This document shows positions 45,027-54,066 of a DNA stretch of 64,000 nucleotides, in pieces (the first letter of the stretch is position 1; each line of letters starts with the position of its first letter). The DNA is from Pelagicoccus mobilis. Lineage in GTDB: Bacteria; Verrucomicrobiota; Verrucomicrobiia; Opitutales; Opitutaceae. The translations under genes and the position numbers were made by a program. The stretch is from NCBI RefSeq assembly GCF_016595505.1, contig NZ_JAENIL010000036.1, positions 1 through 64,000 on the forward strand. The letters are read 5' to 3'. The notes beneath the pieces were generated by a model. It made no database searches. It was given only the letters and a program-made list of their open reading frames with translations, and was not told the DNA's origin.

Positions 45027-45198
45027 CTGAAAAAAGCGTGGCAGGTTAGAGAGCTTTCAAAACAAGCGCTGCCTATTCGCTGAAAACAAGCTTTTCTGGC
45101 AAGGTGAATTTTCCTAGCAATCATCTTGAACTAACCCGCGTTTTCCCTTCAGCCGACTCTTGAGAAGGCTCTCTCTTACCCAATTAAAACCGTCTATT

Positions 45199-45582
45199 AT
45201 GAAAAAAATTGTTCTCACTATCCTAAGCCTCGCCGTCCTCGCTCTGGGAGCTGTCAATCTCAGCGCCGCCCACCATAAAAACAAAGCGACTCCGCACACT
45301 GTGATCCACGTTGTTACCGTGTCATGGAAGGCAGACGCTAGTGATGACGCGATCCAGGCCGCACTCGACGGCGTCGTCCAGCTCCAGAAGGATTACGACG
45401 GAATCACCCGCGTCTGGATCAAGACCATCAAGGCCCAGGGCAATCGAAGCCACGCCTTCGTCATGGAATTCAAGGACCAGCAAGCCCTCGTCGACTACGC
45501 CGGTAGCGACGCCCAAAAGAAGTGGTACAAAGTCTACTACCCAGTTCGCGAAGGCAGCACGACCTTCGACATAACGAACTAA
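45199..45582 (+). CDS. Secreted Dabb-domain (stress-responsive A/B barrel) protein
   Basis: A 127-residue protein with a signal peptide (about 1-24, ending LSAA) and one Dabb domain: HVVTVSWKADASDDAIQAAL, a helix, RVWIKTIKAQGNRSHAFVME and a final YYPVREGSTTFDI. The fold is a dimeric ferredoxin-like barrel; functions vary. I chose the ATG at 45199, where the signal peptide begins, over one 13 codons upstream. A very strong terminator begins 26 bases after the stop. Confidence 0.83.
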   Translation: MKKIVLTILSLAVLALGAVNLSAAHHKNKATPHTVIHVVTVSWKADASDDAIQAALDGVVQLQKDYDGITRVWIKTIKAQGNRSHAFVMEFKDQQALVDYAGSDAQKKWYKVYYPVREGSTTFDITN

Positions 45583-45607
45583 CACACTTTCCGAAACAAG
45601 TTTTAGG

Positions 45608-45639
45608 GCCCGTCTTCAGTTTTCTGAAGGCGGGCTTTT
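45608..45639 (+). terminator. Intrinsic terminator of the Dabb gene
   Basis: A 12-bp stem (GCCCGTCTTCAG with CTGAAGGCGGGC, one G-T pair), four-base loop TTTT, followed by TTTT. Confidence 0.92.
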
Positions 45640-45762
45640 CATTTTTCTCAACGGGCTCCAACGCCGCCCCCCCTTTTCCTTACTTCATGGTAGTTTTTTC
45701 TTTATTTGACCTCTCGCGAATCTAAACTGACTGCAGACATTTCGAACGAAGAAACCTCAGCC

Positions 45763-47016
45763 ATGAGCCAACAACGATTTCACGTCTTTCATCCGCAACA
45801 GCGAAACCGGCCGCCAAATAGCTTTTACACGCTCGCCGAGAACGAACCGTTCCGAATCTTTTTCCCCCTGGGAATGTTGCTGGGCATCATCGGCATCGCC
45901 CTATGGCCGCTACACTACGCAGGAGTCATTGAAACGTATCCGCTAGCCAGCCACCTACGCCTCATGATTCATGGATTTCTGGGCAGTTTCGTGATCGGAT
46001 TCCTTTTCACCGCAGGGCCTCGACTACTGAGTTGCCCGCAGCCCAATGGATCGATCATCGAAGGGCTGCTGATCGTATCAATTCTCCAATCAGTATTCGC
46101 CTTTCTCCACCCTATCGCGGCAGACGCTCTGTTCCTCTTCCAGCTATCCGCTGTCCTCTTCCTCGGACTCGTAGGATTCAAGCACAGGTCCGACCTGCCA
46201 CCGCCTGGATTCATCCTCGGAATCGCCGGACTGCTAAGCGCTTTGGTCGGTGCTGTCCTCATGCTTATGACCGATCTGGGCAAGGGAGGCAGCCTAGGCT
46301 ACCAACTGTCGAGAATCCTCCTCTTCCAGGCCTTCCCGGTACTGCCGATCATCGGCATCGGCGCCTTTTTCTTTCCCAAACTGACCAAAGATAAAAACCC
46401 ACAGGACCTCCCTGTAAGTCGCTACCCCAGCAAACAATGGCTGGTCAGAGCGAGCTACGCAGCAACCGCCGCTTTCGCATTCGGATTTTCCGTCTACTTG
46501 GAAATCAAGGGGAACCATCAATTCGCTTACCTCTTGCGAGCCGCAACCCTCGCGACCTATCTGTGCCTGGAAACGCCTCTATTGATTCGATCTCGAGGCG
46601 ACAGCTCCCAACGACTGCACCTCATCGCCTGCTCGATCGCCATTGTCTCCAGTTTTGCAGCGATCGCCTTCTATCCCGCGCAAAAAACAGCTTGGCTGCA
46701 TGGCTTCTTTATTTGCGGGCTCTCGGGAGCGATCGTACTCGTCGCAACCCGAGTCGTCTTCGGTCATAGCGGCAGACCTCTCCTCGCTCTGGCAAGCCGG
46801 AAACCTCTGCTCTGGGGCATCCTCTTCCTAGCGATCGCCGCCAGCGCCCGCGTGTTCGCAGACTTTCGACCTGACATCCGAATCACACATTACCTCTACG
46901 CGGCCACCTTTTGGCTCGTGGTCGCAGCGGTCTGGTTAAGCAAAGTCGCACCTAAGGTCAGATTCGAAGAGCCTGAAGAACCAAGCAATCCGCTCGCGCC
47001 GCCACGTCCACGTTAG
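45763..47016 (+). CDS. nnrS: NnrS family membrane protein
   Basis: A 417-residue protein with about twelve transmembrane helices. Family features include an N-terminal ENEPFRIFFPLGMLLGI segment, HLRLMIHGFLGSFVIGFLFT with the conserved His and Gly, and the C-terminal HYLYAATFWLVVAAVWL. NnrS proteins are haem- and copper-containing membrane proteins linked to nitric oxide stress and denitrification. No nitrite or NO reductase gene is nearby. The ATG at 45763 (MSQQRF) is preferred to an upstream TTG. Confidence 0.85.
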   Translation: MSQQRFHVFHPQQRNRPPNSFYTLAENEPFRIFFPLGMLLGIIGIALWPLHYAGVIETYPLASHLRLMIHGFLGSFVIGFLFTAGPRLLSCPQPNGSIIEGLLIVSILQSVFAFLHPIAADALFLFQLSAVLFLGLVGFKHRSDLPPPGFILGIAGLLSALVGAVLMLMTDLGKGGSLGYQLSRILLFQAFPVLPIIGIGAFFFPKLTKDKNPQDLPVSRYPSKQWLVRASYAATAAFAFGFSVYLEIKGNHQFAYLLRAATLATYLCLETPLLIRSRGDSSQRLHLIACSIAIVSSFAAIAFYPAQKTAWLHGFFICGLSGAIVLVATRVVFGHSGRPLLALASRKPLLWGILFLAIAASARVFADFRPDIRITHYLYAATFWLVVAAVWLSKVAPKVRFEEPEEPSNPLAPPRPR

Positions 47017-47074
47017 TCGAAACCGAGCCAAAGCTTGCGCGACCGCCAGACGCGAGCCAGCTTCCCTAGCTACT

Positions 47075-47920
47075 ATGGCAGAGCTCGGCAAACAGAACGA
47101 ATTGGCGATCGTTAACGAATCCCCACACGGCCTATATCTCGATGGAGGAGATCTTGGCGACATCCTGCTTCCCAGCGCCTACGTGCCACGAGACCTCACC
47201 CCAAACTCCAAAATTTCGGTCTTTGTCCACCTAGACTCCGAGGATCGGCTTGTCGCGACCACCGAACGCCCCAAAGCGGAGGTAGACCAATTCGCCGCCC
47301 TGAAAGTAGTCGAAGTGAACCGCCGCATGGGAGCCTTCCTCGATTGGGGGCTCAGCAAAGACCTATTGCTACCCTTTCGAGAAAGCCGTGGCAGAATTGA
47401 AGTCGGCGACACCAGGGTGGTTCGAATCTACATCGATCAAGCGAGCGGACGAATCGTCGCAAGCGAGCGGCATTCTCGCTTCCTTAGCGATGCCCGCCCA
47501 CGCTACCAGCCACAGCAGGAAGTCGACCTGATCGTCGCGAGCGAAACCCCTTTGGGCTACAAAGCGATCGTCAACAACACCCACGTCGGCCTCCTCTACG
47601 AAAACGAACTTTCCGATCCACTGAGCGTCGGCCAATGCTTCAAAGGCTACGTCACAAAAGTCAGAGCAGACGGAAATATCGACCTACGACGCGACCGCTC
47701 CGGTTACTCCCGAGTAGCTCCGCTCGCCGAACAAATTCTCGACAAGCTCAAAGCAAACCAGGGCCGTCTGGAGCTCGACGATCGATCTTCCCCCGACGCG
47801 GTACGAGCCGCCTTCAACGTCAGTAAAAAGGCGTTCAAGCAGGCTCTCGGCTCCCTGTACAAGCAACGAGCGATCAGCTTCTCGGACGGAGGCGTCGACC
47901 TCATCGACCCCAAACCTTGA
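47075..47920 (+). CDS. cvfB: S1-like RNA-binding protein (CvfB family)
   Basis: A 281-residue protein with the CvfB/YitL layout: consecutive S1-like beta-barrel domains (IVNESPHGLYLDGGDLGDIL; AALKVVEVNRRMGAFLDWGL; EVDLIVASETPLGYKAIVNN; FKGYVTKVRADGNIDL) and a C-terminal winged helix (DAVRAAFNVSKKAFKQALGS). CvfB proteins bind RNA and affect gene expression after transcription. It is monocistronic by appearance, 58 bases after nnrS. Confidence 0.9.
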   Translation: MAELGKQNELAIVNESPHGLYLDGGDLGDILLPSAYVPRDLTPNSKISVFVHLDSEDRLVATTERPKAEVDQFAALKVVEVNRRMGAFLDWGLSKDLLLPFRESRGRIEVGDTRVVRIYIDQASGRIVASERHSRFLSDARPRYQPQQEVDLIVASETPLGYKAIVNNTHVGLLYENELSDPLSVGQCFKGYVTKVRADGNIDLRRDRSGYSRVAPLAEQILDKLKANQGRLELDDRSSPDAVRAAFNVSKKAFKQALGSLYKQRAISFSDGGVDLIDPKP

Positions 47921-48287
47921 ACGCATCAGCTCCAAGGGGCATAGGGCGGCTTCCTAATGGTCACTAGGCGACACCCGCACCTAAGGCAGGGTTAACTACT
48001 CTCGCCCCTGACTAAAATGGACAGTTTTCAGCAAAAGATCACTTTTTTTGAACATCTGCCTATTTCATCCGTCATACATCGCGTAGGACATCGCTTAGCG
48101 AGTCCTCATTTGGGGTAACAAAGAAAACAAGTTAGCGGATCGCTTAGGGGTAGGCGATCCGCTTTTCTTTTGTTACCGAGCTTTGAATACATCTCCCTAC
48201 AAGCAACAAGCGAACCCCATAAAGGGATTCGCTTGCCAGGGGTAGGACTCGCCTGTTCGGCGTCGTAGTTTGGGCTTGTAGCGCCAG
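47921..48287. other. 367-base region between convergent genes
   Basis: No gene. It holds a run of hairpin-forming blocks: AGGAC/GTCCT with CGC/GCG inside at about 48084-48105, the long terminator at 48115-48176, and GCGAA/TTCGC at about 48210-48232. The words GGGGTAGG plus CGATCC or ACTCGC recur (48147 and 48239), so the blocks may be related to each other. Confidence 0.55.
48115..48176. terminator. Long bidirectional terminator-like inverted repeat
   Basis: Core stem AGCGGATCGC/GCGATCCGCT, extended outwards by an A-rich left arm (GTAACAAAGAAAAC) and a matching T-rich right arm (TTTCTTTTGTTAC). The A-tract and T-tract make it work as an intrinsic terminator for both the cvfB side and the convergent lipoprotein gene. 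Confidence 0.8.
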
Positions 48288-48872
48288 CTATTTCGCAGCT
48301 AGCAAAAAATTTCCATATTCGTAGACGTAGCTATCAGGAACGAGATTTGTACGAATTTCCTCCGTGCCGGAATAGAAGTGCATTTGCTCGGGCATTTCGT
48401 AGCTCAACAATGTAAGGATAGAAACAATACGGCTCTTGCCCGCCTCCAGATCCCCAATACGCCGGCAAACAAATGAAGCTTCACCAAAGCGGTCGAACCG
48501 CATCACGCAATAAGCGTCTTCCACATCCTCCACAGCCGTCACACGCGCCGTAAATTCAAACCAAGCCGTCTGCTTCAGGAAACGTACCTCCTCGCCTTCC
48601 CTCACCACTCCGGCCCGCTTGTTCTCGATGATCTCCACATCCAACAACCCCGGACCAAACGTGTCGCTTGAAAGCATCGTCACATTCTCTTTCCGACTTT
48701 TCACCAAACCATCTCCGGTAAAGCAATACGGTGCATTTCCACGTATTTCATAAACCGGAATCAAGGATCCCTCCTCCAGACAATACAGCGAACTCTGCCC
48801 CTGCAGCGACCCACACGAAAGAAAACAGAAGAATACTAAAAAGGTAATATTTCGTGTTGTTATTTCCCTCAT
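48288..48872 (-). CDS. Putative lipoprotein of unknown function
   Basis: A 194-residue protein with an N-terminal hydrophobic segment ending in a lipobox-like FLSC (Cys20), followed by a short linker and a beta-rich domain with several cysteines (YCLEEGSLIPVYEIRG, YCFTGDGLVKS, EDAYCVMRFDRFGEASFVCR). Not recognised. It is a single gene: convergent with cvfB on its 3' side and divergent from the SDR gene on its 5' side. Confidence 0.65.
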   Translation of the reverse strand: MREITTRNITFLVFFCFLSCGSLQGQSSLYCLEEGSLIPVYEIRGNAPYCFTGDGLVKSRKENVTMLSSDTFGPGLLDVEIIENKRAGVVREGEEVRFLKQTAWFEFTARVTAVEDVEDAYCVMRFDRFGEASFVCRRIGDLEAGKSRIVSILTLLSYEMPEQMHFYSGTEEIRTNLVPDSYVYEYGNFLLAAK

Positions 48873-49190
48873 AATGCAGTCGATTTCTACTATCCATAAG
48901 ATCGCCTAAACGCCCTTATTATCAACGTCTCCAACCCGATTGATAACTAACTTACAAACCTCTAGCATGTCTTTTACAGGACCTCGTGGACTCCCTTAAT
49001 TCAAGGCTCCAATCTTCCTCAGTTTTTACCCATCGAGCTCTGGAAATACCTAGTTAACGCAGTGCAAACCGAAGTAGTTCAACCGTATCCAAAACAACAT
49101 GACATTCTGTCAAGTCTAGCAGTTGAATTTTAATAGCAACAGATCGAAACAAGACACTCCCGCTTTAGGGTTTCGAAAACGAGCCACACC
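48873..49190. other. 318-base divergent intergenic region
   Basis: It holds no gene. It must contain the promoters of the lipoprotein gene and the SDR/DoxX pair. Weak features are TGACA, three bases, TGTCA at about 49099-49111 and a TCGAAAC/GTTTCGA inverted repeat at 49144-49176 just before the SDR start. Confidence 0.45.
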
Positions 49191-50078
49191 GTGAATCCCA
49201 CCTATCAAGTCGTCCTCATTACTGGCTGTAGTTCAGGCATCGGCTATGAGCTCATCCAGCGCTTCGATCGGAAAGGATACCGCATCATCGCCACGGCCTT
49301 GCCAAACTCTCTCGCGGAGCTCGAATCGAGCCCAGCTGCTCAAAGCCAACGCATCACAGCCAGAGGCCTTGACATAGCGGATTACGAAGCCACCACCCGC
49401 TTGGTTCGGGAAACAGAGCAAAGCATCGGCTCGGTCGACATTCTCATCAACAATGCCGGCATCTCCTATCGCTCTACTGTCGAAGACATGACGGACGAGG
49501 ACGAGCAGCGACAACTCCAGGTCAACTACTTGGGCCCGATGCATCTCATCCGCACCTGCCTGCCGGAAATGCGTCGCAAGCGCTACGGACGCATCATAAA
49601 CATCTCCTCAGTTGGCGGCATGATGGCGATGCCAACTATGGCCTCCTACTCCGCCTCCAAATTCGCGCTCGAAGGGGCTAGCGAGTCCCTTTGGTACGAA
49701 CTTAAGCCATGGGGCATACACGTCAGCCTCGTGCGTCCCGGCTTCATCAACTCTCTCGCATTCACCAAGGTTCAATACTCTCGACGCAAAGCGGCCGGCG
49801 AGAGTTCGCCCGAGTACGATTCCCACTACGAGAACATGAAGACCTTCGTTGAGGGCATCATGCAACGTACCCCCTGCACATCGAAGGACGTAGCGCGACG
49901 CATCTTCAAACTGAGCCGCCAGAAACGCCCCAAGCTTCGCGCCGCAGGAACGCCAGACGCCAGCCTCTTCTATTTTATCCGACGAGTCTTGCCTCGCTTC
50001 GTCTACCACAGGCTTCTCTACAAAACACTGCCCGGCGTATCCAAGTGGGGCCCGGGCAAACCACAGGACAAATCATGA
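49191..50078 (+). CDS. Short-chain dehydrogenase/reductase
   Basis: A 295-residue SDR with cofactor motif TGCSSGIG (11-18), NNAG (87-90), catalytic Ser (INISSVGG), Tyr153 and Lys157 (YSASK) and a C-terminal extension of about 50 residues (RRVLPRFVYHRLLYKTLPG) typical of the retinol/oxosteroid-like SDRs. The start is GTG at 49191. The stop overlaps the DoxX-family gene by four bases (ATGA), so the two are translationally coupled. Confidence 0.88.
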   Translation: MNPTYQVVLITGCSSGIGYELIQRFDRKGYRIIATALPNSLAELESSPAAQSQRITARGLDIADYEATTRLVRETEQSIGSVDILINNAGISYRSTVEDMTDEDEQRQLQVNYLGPMHLIRTCLPEMRRKRYGRIINISSVGGMMAMPTMASYSASKFALEGASESLWYELKPWGIHVSLVRPGFINSLAFTKVQYSRRKAAGESSPEYDSHYENMKTFVEGIMQRTPCTSKDVARRIFKLSRQKRPKLRAAGTPDASLFYFIRRVLPRFVYHRLLYKTLPGVSKWGPGKPQDKS

Positions 50079-50506
50079 GCCGAGATTTTGCCGACCTGGT
50101 TTTTCGCCTGCTCTTCAGCTTGATCTTCATCGGGCTCGGGGGAGAACACCTTCTCAGCGACGAGCTGATACAGAAACTCATGCCTGAGTGGATGCCCGGT
50201 CCCAGATTTGTATCCATTTTCTGTGGTATCATCCTCTTCACAGGCGGGAGCATGATCGCCGTCGGCTATCGCTTAAAGCTAGCAGCCATCCTCCTCGGCT
50301 CCTTTCTGGTGCTAGTAAGCGCCGTTGTCCACGCCCCGGCCCTTCAAGGGATAGCATCCCCTGTCGCAGACCCCCGAGATCAATGGCTTTGGGAAACCCT
50401 GCAGCGTAGCAATTTCGTCAAAAACCTCTGCCTGCTCGGCGTTTGCATGATGCTCCCATTCTACACCCCCGGCAGGTGGTCTCTCGAACGTATGCTTAAA
50501 AAGTAA
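50075..50506 (+). CDS. DoxX-family membrane protein
   Basis: A 143-residue protein with four hydrophobic helices. The start (DFADLVFRLLFSLIFIGLGG), the PEWMPGPRFVSIFCGIILFT block and the helix with LLGSFLVLVSAVVHAP fit the DoxX/DoxD group. The ATG at 50075 overlaps the SDR stop codon. The family's role is membrane-associated redox processes; the coupling to an SDR suggests a shared oxidation step, but no substrate can be named. Confidence 0.8.
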   Translation: MSRDFADLVFRLLFSLIFIGLGGEHLLSDELIQKLMPEWMPGPRFVSIFCGIILFTGGSMIAVGYRLKLAAILLGSFLVLVSAVVHAPALQGIASPVADPRDQWLWETLQRSNFVKNLCLLGVCMMLPFYTPGRWSLERMLKK

Positions 50507-50521
50507 AGCGTAATTACTATT

Positions 50522-50543
50522 AGCTCCCTTCACAGAGGGAGCT
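50522..50543 (+). terminator. Hairpin after the SDR/DoxX pair
   Basis: A perfect 8-bp stem AGCTCCCT/AGGGAGCT with a six-base loop, 16 bases after the stop codon. A seven-base T-tract occurs about 36 bases further on, so termination here would not be canonical. Confidence 0.55.
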
Positions 50544-50721
50544 GCTCTAGCAAAGGAAGACTAATTGCAAACCGAGGTCTTTTTTTACTTTTCAAAGCTC
50601 TGATCAATCGCATGTTTCGCCCCGCTTCGTAAAAAATACGGAACTTAGACGTATGTTTACGAAACTAAGACGCGGGCTCTCCGGAGCTCGTATCAAATCA
50701 AACTACAATACAGATCAGAAA

Positions 50722-51414
50722 ATGAAAAATAAGACTATCGCTATCCTAGCGGCAGCCGCAGGCTTCGTGTCTGCAAGCAACATCAACGCCCAAGAACTCT
50801 CTTGGGAAGCAACCTACGGAGTAGAGTCCGAGTACGTTTTCCGCGGCGTCAAGATCGCCGACGAAAGCATCCAAGGCGGCATCGAAGGTTCATACGCAGA
50901 CGCATACTTCGGCGTCTGGGCACATGAAGCGTTCAACAGCGACTACAGCGACACCAGCGAGTTCGATTTCTACGCAGGTTACGGAGTAGCTCTCGACGAC
51001 ACTTACTCGCTCGATTTCGGTGGTACCCTCTACCACTACCCAGATGCGGATGGTGACGACACTGTTGAAGCCTTCATCGGACTCACAGCCGACGTACAAC
51101 TCGCGCCAAGCCTCTACTTCTTCTACGACTTCGACATCGAAGCCATCACTGTAGAAGGAGCGATCGGCCACTCCATCGAAGTTGACAGCCGTTCAAGCGT
51201 CGATCTCGGAGCTGCGTTCGGTTACGTCGACATCGACAACGACATCCTCGATGCAGACTACATCTACTACTCTGCGACAGCGGACTACGTGTACTCCATC
51301 AGCGAAAGCACAGACGCAGCCTTCGGCGTTCGTTACAGCAACAACGACATTGGCCTCTACCCGCACGAGGACGGTAACCTCTGGGGCGGCGTAACGTTCA
51401 CAACAAGCTTCTAA
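50722..51414 (+). CDS. TorF-family putative porin
   Basis: A 230-residue outer membrane protein with a signal peptide (about 1-23, ending NINAQ) and alternating aromatic-rich amphipathic strands up to a terminal Phe ([10 protein letters not shown]), as in outer membrane beta-barrels. The opening of the mature part ([39 protein letters not shown]) is the TorF/Gcw_chp signature. It is very acidic. The ATG at 50722, which begins the signal peptide, is chosen over one 23 codons upstream. It is followed by a strong terminator. Confidence 0.86.
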   Translation: MKNKTIAILAAAAGFVSASNINAQELSWEATYGVESEYVFRGVKIADESIQGGIEGSYADAYFGVWAHEAFNSDYSDTSEFDFYAGYGVALDDTYSLDFGGTLYHYPDADGDDTVEAFIGLTADVQLAPSLYFFYDFDIEAITVEGAIGHSIEVDSRSSVDLGAAFGYVDIDNDILDADYIYYSATADYVYSISESTDAAFGVRYSNNDIGLYPHEDGNLWGGVTFTTSF

Positions 51415-51441
51415 TCTCTTAGCGAGATTCCCAGTTTCCAA

Positions 51442-51471
51442 GTCCGCCCCCAACCGGGGCGGGCTTTTTTT
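51442..51471 (+). terminator. Intrinsic terminator of the porin gene
   Basis: A stem of nine pairs (GTCCGCCCC with GGGGCGGGC, one G-T pair), a five-base loop, and seven T residues. Confidence 0.92.
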
Positions 51472-51562
51472 GGGAAATTGGGGACAAGTTTTGCTGGATC
51501 TCAGGCCGGATCCTCTTCATTTTCTCGCGGCTTTGGTCCTAACCGCCAAAGCAGATAGAGAC

Positions 51563-53119
51563 ATGGCCCTTACAGAGTACAAAAGCAAATTCATCGCCGA
51601 CTGCGGCATCAGCATGGGAGACGAAGGCAAAGGTCGCCTCATCTCCGAAGTCGTCGAAGAACTCCGCGAAAAGACAGGCGTGGAAAATCCCGTCCAAGTC
51701 GTCCTCAAAGTAAACGGAGGCGCCAACTCTGGCCATACCGCTGGCGGCCTGAAGCTGAACCTCCTCCCAGCCGGCGTTGTCGATCAATCGGTCGCCACTC
51801 TTGCAATCGGAGCGGGCGTCGTAGCCGACCCACGCAAATTCCTCTGGGAACTCGTGCCCGTAGACCACAAAGGCTATCGTGTCACCGAACGCCTCGCCAT
51901 CGACGAGCGTTGCATGGTGTCAGACGTTATCCACCGCCTCCTCGACCTCGCTTGGGAATGGTATCGAGTCAACGTCATCAACGAGGAACCACGCGGCAGC
52001 ACCGGACGCGGCATCACTCCCGCCTACCTCGACGAAGTCGGCCAATTCCAAATCACCTACTCCGACTTCCTCGCAGACCAAGACCTCTACGCGAAGAAAG
52101 TCGCTCAACGCGCCGATCGCGCCTGCCGCGTCATCCAGCACGTATGCCAAGTGACCGAGGACGCATGGAACGGCTTCTTCGACACACTCACCGACGCTGA
52201 AGGACGCGCCAACGAGGAGGCCCTCAAGCTAGGTCTCTTCGAAACCAGCGAGTTCGATTTCACTATCTTTAAGGGCGAACAGCCTTTCACCCTCAACACC
52301 GACAAGATCGTCGAAATCTACTGGGACGCCGCCCAGAAACTGGCCGACAAGATCGTCGATGTTCGCGAAGTCGTCCGCGGAGCGCAAACCGCAGACCGGT
52401 ATGTGATCGGCGAATACGGCCAGGCCTACTGGCTCGACAAACGCCAAGGATTCTCGCCCAACGTCTCCGCATCACACACTTACGCTCCCGAATTCTTCAG
52501 TTCCGCTTGCCAACCCGTCCAGCCCCTGCACGTGTTCGGCGTCGCCAAGGCCTACGACACCAAGGTTGGTACCCACGTTTTCATCACCGAAGAAGATCCC
52601 GAGCACCCGCTCTTCGTCTTGCTTCGCCGCTTGGAGTTCGGTGTCTCCACAGGTCGCCAACGAATGGTCGGCTGGTACGACGCAGTAGAAAAGGGCGACA
52701 CGCTCCGCTACGGCGGTTTTGACGATCTGATGATCAATAAGATCGACGCCCTCACCCACTCGGGAGATTGGAACGGCAACCTCAAGATTTGTATCGCCTA
52801 CGAGGATACCGAAGGAAAACGCTACTACCGCGTGCCTCGCAGCGAAGCCTTCCGCAAGACCCTCAAGCCGATCTACCAAGAGTATGCAGGCTGGACTCAA
52901 GACATCTCCAAGTGTCGCAGCTTCGGCGAACTCCCCGCCGAAGCAAAAGCCTACGTCGCCGGCATGATGCGAGCTCTTCTCGATTCCGCCTACCACGGTG
53001 AAGACTGGCCGGAAGAACTTCCAAATCTCCGATACGTCGGAGTCGGCCCAATGCCGTCACAAGTCATTCGCGACATCCCAGAGATCCGCGAACTTCTTAA
53101 GCACGACAAGCCTCTGTAA
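51563..53119 (+). CDS. purA: Adenylosuccinate synthetase, long divergent form
   Basis: A 518-residue protein of the PurA family, about 90 residues longer than E. coli PurA. The phosphate loop is [11 protein letters not shown] (15-25), where canonical enzymes have GxQWGDEGKGK, and NGGANSGHT replaces GGxNAGHT. The segment [16 protein letters not shown] and the C-terminal [10 protein letters not shown] are also family-like. It would join IMP and aspartate with GTP hydrolysis in AMP synthesis. The ATG at 51563 is chosen over an upstream start that overlaps the terminator. The active-site variants leave open whether this is the housekeeping enzyme or a paralogue with another substrate. Confidence 0.78.
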   Translation: MALTEYKSKFIADCGISMGDEGKGRLISEVVEELREKTGVENPVQVVLKVNGGANSGHTAGGLKLNLLPAGVVDQSVATLAIGAGVVADPRKFLWELVPVDHKGYRVTERLAIDERCMVSDVIHRLLDLAWEWYRVNVINEEPRGSTGRGITPAYLDEVGQFQITYSDFLADQDLYAKKVAQRADRACRVIQHVCQVTEDAWNGFFDTLTDAEGRANEEALKLGLFETSEFDFTIFKGEQPFTLNTDKIVEIYWDAAQKLADKIVDVREVVRGAQTADRYVIGEYGQAYWLDKRQGFSPNVSASHTYAPEFFSSACQPVQPLHVFGVAKAYDTKVGTHVFITEEDPEHPLFVLLRRLEFGVSTGRQRMVGWYDAVEKGDTLRYGGFDDLMINKIDALTHSGDWNGNLKICIAYEDTEGKRYYRVPRSEAFRKTLKPIYQEYAGWTQDISKCRSFGELPAEAKAYVAGMMRALLDSAYHGEDWPEELPNLRYVGVGPMPSQVIRDIPEIRELLKHDKPL

Positions 53120-53128
53120 ATCTGCGAA

Positions 53129-53150
53129 CGGCCATCGTAATCGATGGCCG
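53129..53150. terminator. Hairpin between convergent purA and panE-like genes
   Basis: A perfect 9-bp stem CGGCCATCG/CGATGGCCG with loop TAAT, ten bases after the purA stop. No T-tract is present. Confidence 0.6.
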
Positions 53151-53160
53151 CCTCTGCGGA

Positions 53161-54066
53161 CTATTTGCAAATCCGCTTCAAAAGAGCGTACAGCATCTCA
53201 AGCTTCGGCATCGCCACGCCTGCAGCCTTGGCCTGTCGAAGCGGCTCGCCCCAAATCGCCTCGACCTCTACGGGCCGCCCTTCCACAAAATCGATCATAC
53301 TCGAAGGGCGATACGGCCCCATCGGCTGCGTGATCTCGATCTGATAATCAGCGAATCCATCACGAAAGGTGTATCCAAACTGGTTCGCTGCCGCCATGAT
53401 TTCCTCCATCAGCGCCTTCGCTTCAGAGCAAAGCTCGGGCGATTCCACAATGACGTCGGTACAAACGCCTCCGGCCGCTATCGCTAGCCCGTTGAAAGGG
53501 ACATTCCAAACCAGCTTCTTCCATTGGATCCCCAGCAAGTCAGGCTCGAACCTAGCTTTTACTCCAGCTTCAGAAAAAACCGAGACAAGCGTTTCAGCCT
53601 CACTCGCATCCGCCCCATCACTCGGCCCGATGCTGACCGAGCCCTTCATGAAATTCTTCACCACCGCCGGGGCGATCCGATTCAAACAAACGAAACAAAG
53701 GCCTCCAAAAACCTTGTTGTTCGGAAATCTCGCTTTCAAGAACTGGTCATTGCCTAGACCATTTTGAAGCGTGAGCAACTGGGTTGTTTCATCTACCAGT
53801 GGGTCAAGCATCTTAGGCAGGCTTTGATTCGCAGTCGCTTTGATCGAGACGATCACCAGATCGCTCACCCCTATTTCCTCGGAATCGCCAAAAGCCGCGA
53901 CCCGATCGAGCGTAAACTCGTCGTCTGTACGAATGACCCGAACGCCATCGCGTTTAGCAACCTCCAAGTCGCTCCTCATCAAAAACGCCACCTCATGCCC
54001 GTTTCGTTGCAGAAGAGCTCCGTAGTAGAGCCCTATGGCTCCTGACCCCACAATCGCGATTTTCAT
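53161..54066 (-). CDS. panE: 2-dehydropantoate 2-reductase family protein
   Basis: A 301-residue protein with an N-terminal NADP-binding Rossmann fold (KIAIVGSGAIGLYYGALLQ, a GxGxxG motif), VIVSIKATAN and TLQNGLGNDQFL. The C-terminal ApbA/PanE helical domain has the catalytic Lys in QWKKLVWNVPFNGLAI and a DFVEGRPVEVEAIWGEPL segment. The family reduces 2-dehydropantoate to pantoate for CoA synthesis. Several paralogues with other 2-keto acid substrates exist in many genomes, so the pathway is likely but not certain. Confidence 0.86.
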   Translation of the reverse strand: MKIAIVGSGAIGLYYGALLQRNGHEVAFLMRSDLEVAKRDGVRVIRTDDEFTLDRVAAFGDSEEIGVSDLVIVSIKATANQSLPKMLDPLVDETTQLLTLQNGLGNDQFLKARFPNNKVFGGLCFVCLNRIAPAVVKNFMKGSVSIGPSDGADASEAETLVSVFSEAGVKARFEPDLLGIQWKKLVWNVPFNGLAIAAGGVCTDVIVESPELCSEAKALMEEIMAAANQFGYTFRDGFADYQIEITQPMGPYRPSSMIDFVEGRPVEVEAIWGEPLRQAKAAGVAMPKLEMLYALLKRICK

